Of a DNA stretch of 64,000 bases, positions 34,532 through 41,340 are shown in pieces. The notes under the pieces were generated by a model. It searched no databases and was not told the origin of the DNA. It saw nothing but the letters and a program-made list of their open reading frames with translations. This DNA comes from Sphingomonas sp. S2M10 (GTDB taxonomy: Bacteria > Pseudomonadota > Alphaproteobacteria > Sphingomonadales > Sphingomonadaceae): the NCBI RefSeq assembly GCF_012650175.1, contig NZ_JAAILI010000079.1:124001-188000 (forward strand), read 5' to 3'. Numbering within the stretch: the stretch's first letter is position 1; each line of letters opens with the position of its first letter. The translations under genes were made by a program, and so were the position numbers.

Positions 34532-34869
34532 CAGTCGTTCGCGGGCTTGGCGCCGTGCGGGCGCACTTCGGCGAGCGTCGACTTGATCGCGCGAACCTTG
34601 ACGTTCGGCCCGAGCTCGATCTCCACCTCGGTCTCGTCGACGCGGGTGACCTTGCCGATCAGGCCGCCGGCGGTGATGACGGTATCGTTCTTCTTCACCG
34701 AATTCACGGCGTTCTGCAGCGCCTTCATCCGCTTCTGCTGCGGACGGATCATCAGGAAGTAGAAGACGACGAAGATCAGGACGAGCGGCGCTACCGACGC
34801 GATCCCGGCCAGAGTGCTACCCTGACCAGCCGCGCCTGCGGCCTGTGCATATGCTGGAGTGGCGAACAT
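34531..34869 (-). CDS. yajC: Preprotein translocase accessory subunit YajC
   Basis: A 112-residue single-pass protein of the SecDF-YajC complex. A Gly/Ala-rich N-terminal stretch is followed by the transmembrane helix (V-L-I-F-V-V-F-Y-F-L-M-I-R-P-Q) and the hallmark basic R-P-Q-Q-K-R. The rest is a small SH3-like beta domain (I-T-A-G-G-L-I-G-K-V). It is first gene of the operon; the 127-bp gap upstream should carry the promoter, but I identify no clear box. Confidence 0.95.
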   Translation of the reverse strand: MFATPAYAQAAGAAGQGSTLAGIASVAPLVLIFVVFYFLMIRPQQKRMKALQNAVNSVKKNDTVITAGGLIGKVTRVDETEVEIELGPNVKVRAIKSTLAEVRPHGAKPAND

Positions 34870-34996
34870 GGGTTCCCGAAAAGCCTGAAGTTAGGGGCGC
34901 GGAATGGCCCCATTCAAGCCGCGGGCGCTACCATGCGCAGGAAGAGGGCGCAACTCCAAGGGCTGGCGGCGCATTGCCAACCGTGGATTGCGGCGA

Positions 34997-36298
34997 TCAG
35001 TCCGCGTCCCGGCTCACCAGCAGCTTGTCGATCTTGCGGCCGTCCAGGTCGACGATCTCGAAGCGCCAGCCCTGCTGTTCGAACACCTCGCCCTCCACCG
35101 GCAAATGCTTGAACACCGCCAGCGCCAACCCCGCGACCGTCGCATAGTCGCGATCCTCGGGAAGATCGATGCCAAGCCGTTCGGCGAGCTGATCCGCCGG
35201 CGTCGCCCCCGCGACCAGCAGCGAGCCGTCCTCGCGCACGACAATATTGGGATTGTCGCCCGGTTCCGAATCCGATGCGAACTCGCCTGCGATCGCCGCC
35301 AGCAGGTTGGCCGGCGTCACGATGCCTTCGAAATGGCCATATTCGTCGTGGACTAGCCCCATCGGCACCTCGGCATGGCGCAGCGCGGTGAGCGCGTCCA
35401 TCGCATCGACCTGGTCCGGCAGCACCGGCGCCTTGCGCATCAGCTTGCGCAGGTCGAGCGGCTCGCCGCGGAACAGCGCGGCGGCGATGTCGCGCGCCTG
35501 CACCACGCCGATCACCGAATCGATTGAACCCTCGGCCACCGGCAGGCGGGTATGCGGCGTCGCCAGCAGTTCTTCGCGAATGCCCGCCCCGTCTAGGTCC
35601 ACGTCGAGCCAGTCGACCTGGGTGCGCGGCGTCATCACCTCGCGCACCGGGCGGTCGGCTAGCCGCACCACGCCTGAGATGATCGAGCGCTCATGCTCCT
35701 CGATCACGCCGGACCGGCTGGCCTCGGCCACAATCAGGTGCAGTTCCTCGGCAGTGACACGATTTTCCGATTCGCGCTTCAGGCCGAGCACGCGAAACAC
35801 CAGCCCGCTCGACGAATCGAGCAGCCAAACGATCGGCGCGGTGCCCCAGGAGAGCCAGCGCATGGGCAGTGCCATCGCCGCCGCAATCGGCTCGGGCGAG
35901 CGCAGCGCGAACTGCTTGGGCACAAGCTCGCCGATCACGAGCGAGCCATAGGTCGTCAAGCCGATGACCAGCGTGATCCCCAGCGTGTGCGCGAGCCCCG
36001 CAGAAATGCCGAACGCCTCGATGCGCTGCCCCACCGGCTCGCCCAGGCTGGCGCCCGAATAGGCGCCCGATACGATGCCGATGAGGGTGATGCCGATCTG
36101 GACGGTGGAGAGGAACTTGCCGGGATCCTCGGCCAGCTCCATGGCGGTCTTCGCGCCGCGGTTACCGAGACGCGCCAACGCCTCCAGCCGCGCCGGGCGG
36201 GCGGAAACGATCGCCAGCTCCGACATGGAGAAGATGCCGTTGATCGCGATCAACACGAAGATGATCGCTACGTCGATCCAAGGAAAAGGTGCGCTCAT
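34997..36298 (-). CDS. CNNM/CorC-type membrane protein (DUF21 + CBS)
   Basis: A 433-residue protein. The DUF21 transmembrane domain spans about 1-200 (N-G-I-F-S-M-S-E-L-A-I-V-S-A-R, G-E-L-V-P-K), followed by a CBS pair (about 205-335, E-V-M-T-P-R-T and V-H-D-E-Y-G-H-F-E-G-I-V-T) and a CorC/HlyC C-terminal domain. Relatives are magnesium or cobalt transport proteins. A second, soluble CorC is encoded at 46968-47891. Its neighbours are a secreted protein gene and the yajC operon; no clear operon membership. Confidence 0.92.
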   Translation of the reverse strand: MSAPFPWIDVAIIFVLIAINGIFSMSELAIVSARPARLEALARLGNRGAKTAMELAEDPGKFLSTVQIGITLIGIVSGAYSGASLGEPVGQRIEAFGISAGLAHTLGITLVIGLTTYGSLVIGELVPKQFALRSPEPIAAAMALPMRWLSWGTAPIVWLLDSSSGLVFRVLGLKRESENRVTAEELHLIVAEASRSGVIEEHERSIISGVVRLADRPVREVMTPRTQVDWLDVDLDGAGIREELLATPHTRLPVAEGSIDSVIGVVQARDIAAALFRGEPLDLRKLMRKAPVLPDQVDAMDALTALRHAEVPMGLVHDEYGHFEGIVTPANLLAAIAGEFASDSEPGDNPNIVVREDGSLLVAGATPADQLAERLGIDLPEDRDYATVAGLALAVFKHLPVEGEVFEQQGWRFEIVDLDGRKIDKLLVSRDAD

Positions 36299-36361
36299 GG
36301 TGCACCGCCCTCATATCCGCAGCGGCGGCCTCTTCACAACCTTTTGCAGCGCGAAGGGGAT

Positions 36362-36877
36362 TCAGAGCTTCTGCGCGGCCAGCACGGCGGGATCGCTGGC
36401 CAGCCTGTGCAGATAGGCATGCCGCCCCGGCGAGCCGATCTTGAGCGCGCGCAGATGGCGCTGCTGCGCGGGCGTGAGCTGAAATCGGGTATAGCCACGC
36501 GCCTGCAGGCAACCGGAAACGGTGTCCTGCAGCAGCGTGCGCACTTGCTTCATCCGTTCGGCGGGCCGGGCGCGCTCGACGATTCGGGTGGAATCATTCG
36601 CGATCTGCATCGTTCGGTCGAGATCGCCGGTCATTGCCGTGGCGGCAAGACTTGCCTCATTGTTCTCGAGCTGGGACGAAGCCTGCTTGAAGACCTTTGC
36701 CGCCTCGGTGTTCGACACGTCGAGATAATAGCCCTCGCGTCCGCAGGCGACGGCATCGGCGCGATATGCTTCCAGGGTAACACCGGCCTTGCCCCAGCTC
36801 AGCATCGGCCGTTCCTTGGCGAGCGATGCGGCAGGGACCAGCAGCAGGACTCCGGCAAGGCAACGCAGCGACGACAT
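36362..36877 (-). CDS. Secreted protein of unknown function
   Basis: A 171-residue protein with a signal peptide (residues 1-20, ending A-A-S-L-A before K-E-R). The mature part begins M-L-S-W-G-K-A-G-V-T and has two cysteines (V-A-C-G-R-E and S-G-C-L-Q-A-R-G-Y) that may pair. The C-terminal half is helix-rich and Arg-rich. GGAGAGG five bases upstream supports ATG 36877. I recognise no domain; periplasmic location is inferred from the signal. Confidence 0.7.
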   Translation of the reverse strand: MSSLRCLAGVLLLVPAASLAKERPMLSWGKAGVTLEAYRADAVACGREGYYLDVSNTEAAKVFKQASSQLENNEASLAATAMTGDLDRTMQIANDSTRIVERARPAERMKQVRTLLQDTVSGCLQARGYTRFQLTPAQQRHLRALKIGSPGRHAYLHRLASDPAVLAAQKL

Positions 36878-36942
36878 CGGCACCTCTCCCGTTCTTCGTC
36901 GAAGATACACCGGTTGCCGCCCTGCAGCCAGCGGCCAGCGGT

Positions 36943-37392
36943 TCAGCGCCGGGCGCGGAAAAAGTCCCGCAGCACGGCCCCTGCCTCCGCCTCGCCGATG
37001 CCGGCATAGACCTCCGGGCGATGATGACAGGTTGGCTGGCCGAAGAGGCGCGGGCCATGCTCGACCGCCCCACCCTTGGGGTCGCTGGCGCCGTAATATA
37101 GTCGGGCGATTCGGGCATGCGCGATGGCTCCGGCGCACATCGCGCAGGGCTCCAGCGTCACCCACAGATCGCAGTCCTCCAGCCGGTCCCGGCCCAGCAG
37201 TCGCGCCGCCGCACGGATCGCCAGCATCTCGGCATGGGCGGTAGGATCGCGCAACGCACGCGGGGCATTGGCCGCGGTGGCGATCACCTCGCCGCGCAGC
37301 ACGACCACCGCGCCCACCGGCACCTCCCCCCGATCGGCCGCGGCCTGGGCAGCAGAAAGCGCAGCACGCATCGGGGAAGGCAGAGGAAACAT
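36943..37392 (-). CDS. tadA: tRNA-specific adenosine-34 deaminase
   Basis: A 149-residue zinc deaminase that makes inosine at the wobble position of tRNA-Arg(ACG). The active site is H53-A-E55 and the zinc cysteines C82 and C85 (P-C-A-M-C). The length and the L-Y-Y-G-A-S-D-P-K-G-G-A motif that binds tRNA are typical. It lies between a secreted protein gene and small membrane genes, all on the minus strand. Confidence 0.96.
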   Translation of the reverse strand: MFPLPSPMRAALSAAQAAADRGEVPVGAVVVLRGEVIATAANAPRALRDPTAHAEMLAIRAAARLLGRDRLEDCDLWVTLEPCAMCAGAIAHARIARLYYGASDPKGGAVEHGPRLFGQPTCHHRPEVYAGIGEAEAGAVLRDFFRARR

Positions 37393-37434
37393 CGCACCGG
37401 CTTAGCGGCAGCGCGCCGCCTGGTCACGCGCGGC

Positions 37435-37620
37435 TCAGACGGCAGCCGGCACGGGACGGCGGAACAGCCGCCACAATGCATAGCCGGCGCCCGGGAGGAA
37501 CCCGAGCACGGTAAGCCCGCAAGCTATCTGGAAGGAACGGCCTGCGCCCTCCGCCAAGTAGACGCCGAACGGCGGCAGCAGCGCCGCCGCCGCGATTCGG
37601 CCGGGTGCCGGCGTCGTCAC
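37435..37620 (-). CDS. YqaE/Pmp3-type small membrane protein
   Basis: A 61-residue protein with two hydrophobic helices. The first carries the L-L-P-P-F-G-V-Y-L-A-E-G motif characteristic of Pmp3/YqaE stress proteins, and the second is C-G-L-T-V-L-G-F-L-P-G. Eukaryotic and plant Pmp3 proteins influence membrane potential under salt stress. The GTG start at 37620 overlaps the TGA of the preceding 83-residue gene (GTGA), so the two are coupled. Function here is inferred from the motif only. Confidence 0.8.
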   Translation of the reverse strand: MTTPAPGRIAAAALLPPFGVYLAEGAGRSFQIACGLTVLGFLPGAGYALWRLFRRPVPAAV

Positions 37621-37868
37621 TTCGCCGGCGTCGCCGTCGGTTCCGGCGCCTTCTGCACGTCGATGGTCGGCAGGCTCACCTGCTTGTCCTTCATCTCCAC
37701 GGTGGGGACACGCACGGTGCTGTTCGATTCGCCGACCGAGACCTTGCCGGTTTCCGCCGCTACCGTCGGCAGCTTGCCGCCGCGCACGTCGACATTCAGA
37801 AAGCCCAGCGCGATCAGCACGACGGCGACCAGCACCAGAATTCCCAGCAACCCCAGGATTGCGCGCAT
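37617..37868 (-). CDS. Small membrane-anchored protein of unknown function
   Basis: An 83-residue protein with an N-terminal transmembrane helix (residues 4-24) and a short soluble tail rich in Val, Thr and Lys (V-G-E-S-N-S-T-V-R-V-P-T-V-E-M-K-D-K). The tail has a repeated V-x-L/V-P-T-V/I pattern. It is translationally coupled to the downstream Pmp3-like gene. It is divergent from rpmB. No known family. Confidence 0.7.
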   Translation of the reverse strand: MRAILGLLGILVLVAVVLIALGFLNVDVRGGKLPTVAAETGKVSVGESNSTVRVPTVEMKDKQVSLPTIDVQKAPEPTATPAK

Positions 37869-37944
37869 CCCAATCTCCTCCTATCGTTTCTCCTGCCCAA
37901 CGCCCAGGCGGCGTGCGGGTTGCGCACCGTCTGTCGTGAATCGG

Positions 37945-37973
37945 TTGACTGCGGCGCGCATCGACGCTAACAG
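37945..37973 (+). promoter_or_regulatory. Candidate sigma-70 promoter for rpmB
   Basis: TTGACT, 17 bases, then TAACAG, placed 42 bases before the rpmB ATG. The -35 is close to consensus and the spacing ideal; the -10 is weak (three of six). Confidence 0.45.
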
Positions 37974-38015
37974 CGCGGCCTTTCCGGCTTACCGCCCAAC
38001 TCAGGATTTGAAGCG

Positions 38016-38315
38016 ATGTCGCGCATTTGCGAGCTGACCGGCAAGGGCCGGCAGGTGGGACACAATGTTTCCCACGCCAACAACAAGACCAAGCGCACCT
38101 TTCTGCCCAACCTGCAGAACGTGACGCTGATCTCGGATTCGCTCGGCAAGAGCATCCGCCTCCGCGTCTCGACGCACGGCCTGCGTTCGGTCGAGCATGT
38201 CGGCGGCCTGGACAATTGGCTGCTGAAGAGCAGCGACGACGATCTTTCGCTGCGTGCGCGTCGCCTGAAGCGCGAAGTGCGCAAGGCAACCGCCGGCACC
38301 GCCGAAGCAGCCTGA
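38016..38315 (+). CDS. rpmB: 50S ribosomal protein L28
   Basis: A 99-residue ribosomal protein. The N-terminus S-R-I-C-E-L-T-G-K and the central H-A-N-N-K-T-K-R-T-F-L-P-N-L-Q are signature sequences. It is longer than the 78-residue E. coli protein, as usual in alphaproteobacteria. It is a monocistronic gene with its own promoter and an intrinsic terminator at 38340. Confidence 0.97.
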   Translation: MSRICELTGKGRQVGHNVSHANNKTKRTFLPNLQNVTLISDSLGKSIRLRVSTHGLRSVEHVGGLDNWLLKSSDDDLSLRARRLKREVRKATAGTAEAA

Positions 38316-38339
38316 TCTCTCTTCGGATCTGCGGTTTGG

Positions 38340-38370
38340 CCCGCTACTGCGCATGCAGTGGCGGGTTTTT
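38340..38370 (+). terminator. Intrinsic terminator of rpmB
   Basis: Stem CCCGCTACTGC / GCAGTGGCGGG (11 bp with one G-T pair), loop GCAT, followed by TTTTT. A textbook rho-independent terminator 25 bases after the stop. Confidence 0.9.
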
Positions 38371-38383
38371 CCGTTTGCGCGTC

Positions 38384-39379
38384 TCATAGATCCAGGCGGA
38401 ACTTGAGCAGCAGCGTCTGCTGCCACCATTGTTCGTTGTCGTCGGAGATCATCCACAGCACCAGCGAATCGCCTTCGCGCTGCACGGTCAGGCCTTCGAA
38501 ATTGTCATGCTGGAAGGGGGGCGAAAAGTCCGCGATCTCGATGCCGCGCAGCACCTGGCCCGCCTTCGCGCCGCGAATATCGACCAGTTCGATCTTCACC
38601 GTGAACAGCGACGATATCGCGAATCGTCGCACCAGCACGAGCAATCGCCCGTCGGGCAACAGCGCGACATCGCTGGGATCATAGCCGACGGGCGGCACAT
38701 AGGCGAGGTGAACAGGCTGCGGGTTGCCGATCGTCGGATCGCTCGGGAACAGCAGAATCTCGCGTTCGGCAACAGGCCCGTGGCGGCGCCGGGCGGTTTC
38801 CCCGAGCACCAACACCCGCCCGTCGGCGAGTCGCGCCATCGATTCCGCCCCGCCGTTGCGCGGCCACCTCTTCATCGCCTGCGGCGTTGCCTGGCCCAGT
38901 CCCTTTCGGAACGCCGAATCATAGCGAAAAATCGTGTTCCGCGATTCGAACCCGACCCAGAACTGGCCGGTCACGGGATCCCTTGTCAGCGATTCCGCAT
39001 CGCGATCGCCCTTGAAAGCGCTGCTGCCGGGGCCCGCCGGTAGATCGGCGAAGCGCATCTCGGTAGGGTGCCAATCGGCGCCCATGCGGAACTGGACGAG
39101 GTTACCGCGATCGCTGACCAGTGTGAAGCGATCCCCCGTCACGCTGAGCGCCGAGAAGCCGGAAAAGCCGAGGTCGGGGCTCGTGAGGCGTATGCCGCCG
39201 AGATAGCGGAGCCGCCCGACCGTCTTGCGCGTCGGATCGCCCGGCACCAGCGGTACGCGAACGGCCTGCATCACCGGGTCTCCGCGCAGCGGTGTGCGCA
39301 GTTCCCGGCCCGAGGCGGACAGGAAGAGGATGGAGAGCGCCAGCGGCGGAAGGGCGAGGAAACGAGGCCGGAAGCGCAT
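38384..39379 (-). CDS. Secreted phytase-like esterase domain protein
   Basis: A 331-residue protein with a signal peptide at about residues 1-24. The mature chain is beta-propeller-like and carries the phytase-like esterase pattern: Y-L-G-G-I, G-F-S-A-L-S-V-T-G-D-R-F, S-D-R-G, D-R-D-A-E-S-L-T and N-F-E-G-L-T-V, with D-D-N-E-Q near the end. This is the family described as esterase-like activity of phytase. The true substrate is unproven. Convergent with the rpmB terminator. Confidence 0.82.
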   Translation of the reverse strand: MRFRPRFLALPPLALSILFLSASGRELRTPLRGDPVMQAVRVPLVPGDPTRKTVGRLRYLGGIRLTSPDLGFSGFSALSVTGDRFTLVSDRGNLVQFRMGADWHPTEMRFADLPAGPGSSAFKGDRDAESLTRDPVTGQFWVGFESRNTIFRYDSAFRKGLGQATPQAMKRWPRNGGAESMARLADGRVLVLGETARRRHGPVAEREILLFPSDPTIGNPQPVHLAYVPPVGYDPSDVALLPDGRLLVLVRRFAISSLFTVKIELVDIRGAKAGQVLRGIEIADFSPPFQHDNFEGLTVQREGDSLVLWMISDDNEQWWQQTLLLKFRLDL

Positions 39380-39537
39380 GGCTTCCTCTTAGCGGTTCGA
39401 TCGTCCCCCGCCAGTGCTGCAAATGCGAAGATGAACGGGAAATAACCAACTCGTTCAGGGTTCGCTCAAGGGAACCGCTCTAATCAGAACGTGTTGTACG
39501 CGTACAGTTGCTCTCGCGTAGCGTATCGAGAGACGCC

Positions 39538-39567
39538 GGGGGCCGGATCTGCGAGGATCCGGCCCCC
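39538..39567 (-). terminator. Strong hairpin after phaB
   Basis: Perfect 12-bp stem GGGGGCCGGATC / GATCCGGCCCCC, 6-base loop, starting 8 bases beyond the phaB stop. A T-rich tail (TTGTTCGTTC) lies on the plus-strand side, not the phaB side, so function as a terminator is only probable. The rest of the gap 39380-39575 contains no gene. Confidence 0.6.
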
Positions 39568-39575
39568 TTGTTCGT

Positions 39576-40298
39576 TCAGTACATGTGCTGCCCGCCGTTG
39601 ACCGACAGCGTCGATCCGGTGACGAAGCCGCCCTCCTCGGCGCAGAGGAACGCCACCGCGCGCGCGATCTCGTGCGCCTGGCCCAGTCGGCCGACCGGGA
39701 TTTTCGCCACGATCTTCTCCAGCACGTCCGCCGGCACCGCCGCGACCATGTCGGTATCGATATAGCCCGGCGCGATGGCGTTCACCGTAACCCCGAATCG
39801 CGCGCCTTCCTGCGCCAGCGCCTTGGTGAAGCCGTGGATGCCGGATTTGGCGGCGGCATAGTTCACCTGGCCATACTGACCGGCCTGGCCGTTGATCGAG
39901 CCGATATTGACGATGCGGCCCCATTTCCGCGTGCGCATCCCGGGAAACACGGCGTGCGCCATGTTGAAGCAGCCGCCCAGATTGATGCGGATCACGTCTT
40001 CCCACATGTCGCGGGTCATCTTCAGGATCGTGCCGTCGCGGGTGATGCCGGCATTGTTGACGACGATGTCTACCGGGCCAAGCTCGGTCTCGACCTGCTG
40101 CACGCCGGCCGCGCACGCATCGAAATCGCCCACGTCCCACTTATATGCCCTGATGCCGGTACGCTCGGTAAAGGCAGCAGCCTTCTCGTCATTGCCGGCG
40201 TAATTGGCAGCGACGGTAATGCCGGCCTCGTTGAGCGCCAGACTGATCGCCTCACCGATCCCGCGGGTGCCGCCGGTGACGATCGCTACTCGTGCCAT
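39576..40298 (-). CDS. phaB: Acetoacetyl-CoA reductase
   Basis: A 240-residue SDR that makes R-3-hydroxybutyryl-CoA with NADPH, the monomer of PHB. Motifs are TGGTRGIGE (8-16), N-N-A-G-I-T-R-D, Ser134, Tyr147 and Lys151. The N-A-G-I-T-R-D-G-T-I-L-K-M and G-Q-A-G-Q-Y-G-Q-V-N-Y-A-A-A-K sequences separate it from FabG. It is the last gene downstream of hemH (34-bp gap). No PHA synthase is seen in the window. Confidence 0.93.
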   Translation of the reverse strand: MARVAIVTGGTRGIGEAISLALNEAGITVAANYAGNDEKAAAFTERTGIRAYKWDVGDFDACAAGVQQVETELGPVDIVVNNAGITRDGTILKMTRDMWEDVIRINLGGCFNMAHAVFPGMRTRKWGRIVNIGSINGQAGQYGQVNYAAAKSGIHGFTKALAQEGARFGVTVNAIAPGYIDTDMVAAVPADVLEKIVAKIPVGRLGQAHEIARAVAFLCAEEGGFVTGSTLSVNGGQHMY

Positions 40299-40332
40299 GT
40301 GCCTTCCTCTCCAAATCAAACCCAAGAAATGG

Positions 40333-41340
40333 CTAGGCGGGGTCCACCCAGCCGGCAAGTTCGCGCCCGATGATGTGTCGGAGCAACCTCATGCCCGCCG
40401 CACTGTCGTTGAGACAAGGCAAATATGCGAAATCGGTGCCACCGGATTCAAGGAACGACTCGCGGCCGCGAATCGCCAATTCCTCCAGCGTTTCCAGGCA
40501 ATCGGCGGAGAAACCTGGTGCAACAATCGCGACGCGGCGAATGCCCTTGGACGGGAGCGCTTCCAGCGTCGTGTCGGTAGCCGGCTCTAGCCACTTCGCC
40601 CTGCCGAAGCGGGACTGGAAGGTGACGATCAACTCGCGCCCCAATGCCTCGCCGAGGAGCCGCCCGGTCTTGCGGCAATGGCAGTGATAGGGGTCTCCCA
40701 GTTCCAGCGTGCGTTGCGGCATGCCGTGGAAGCTGGCGATCACCGCATCCGGGGTGAAGTCCAGTGCCGCCAGGCTCTCCTCCACGCTCGTCTTCAGCGC
40801 GGCGATATAGGCAGGGTCGTCGTAATAAGGGGGAAGCGTGCGCAGGGCCGGCTGCCAGCGCATCGCCGTCAGTGCCGAGAAGGCGACGTCGTTGGCGGTC
40901 GCGGTCGTCGCCGCGCAATATTGCGGGTAGAGCGGCGCGACCAGGATGCGCTCGCAACCCTGCGCCTTCAGCGCCGCGATCTGCTCGACGACCGAAGGCT
41001 TGCCATAACGCATCGCGTGCAAAATGGTGACGCCCGGCCCGAAAGCGCCGTCCAGCCCTCGCGCCTGCATCTTGGTGATGGCGGCGAGCGGCGAACCGTC
41101 CTCGCGCCACACCTGTTGATAGGCATGCGCCGATTTCTTCGGGCGCGTGCGCAGGATGATGCCACGCAGGATCGGCTGCCAAAGCAGCGGCGGGATTTCG
41201 ACCACGCGGCGATCGGAGAGGAACTCGCCCAGATAGCGCTTCACCGCCCCCGCATCGGGTGCATCGGGCGTACCGAGATTGACCAGCAGCACGCCCACAT
41301 GCGCGGGCGGTATCTTCGGATGGTCGGAAGGCAGGATCAA
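40333..41340 (-). CDS. hemH: Ferrochelatase
   Basis: A 335-residue enzyme that inserts Fe(II) into protoporphyrin IX, the last step of haem synthesis. Signatures are L-L-V-N-L-G-T-P (residues 18-25), the metal-site His in S-F-H-G-M-P, and C-H-C-R-K-T near the middle. The start is TTG at 41340, overlapping the stop of the upstream molybdo-hydroxylase gene (TTGA); the product begins M-I-L-P-S-D-H-P as family members do. Coupling to that gene is unusual. Confidence 0.94.
   Translation of the reverse strand: MILPSDHPKIPPAHVGVLLVNLGTPDAPDAGAVKRYLGEFLSDRRVVEIPPLLWQPILRGIILRTRPKKSAHAYQQVWREDGSPLAAITKMQARGLDGAFGPGVTILHAMRYGKPSVVEQIAALKAQGCERILVAPLYPQYCAATTATANDVAFSALTAMRWQPALRTLPPYYDDPAYIAALKTSVEESLAALDFTPDAVIASFHGMPQRTLELGDPYHCHCRKTGRLLGEALGRELIVTFQSRFGRAKWLEPATDTTLEALPSKGIRRVAIVAPGFSADCLETLEELAIRGRESFLESGGTDFAYLPCLNDSAAGMRLLRHIIGRELAGWVDPA

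Noticed and set aside
32138..34762. Long plus-strand reading frame opposite secF-secD-yajC
   Set aside because: It is antisense to three firmly identified genes and is Arg/His-rich without any domain; it is open only because of the high GC content.
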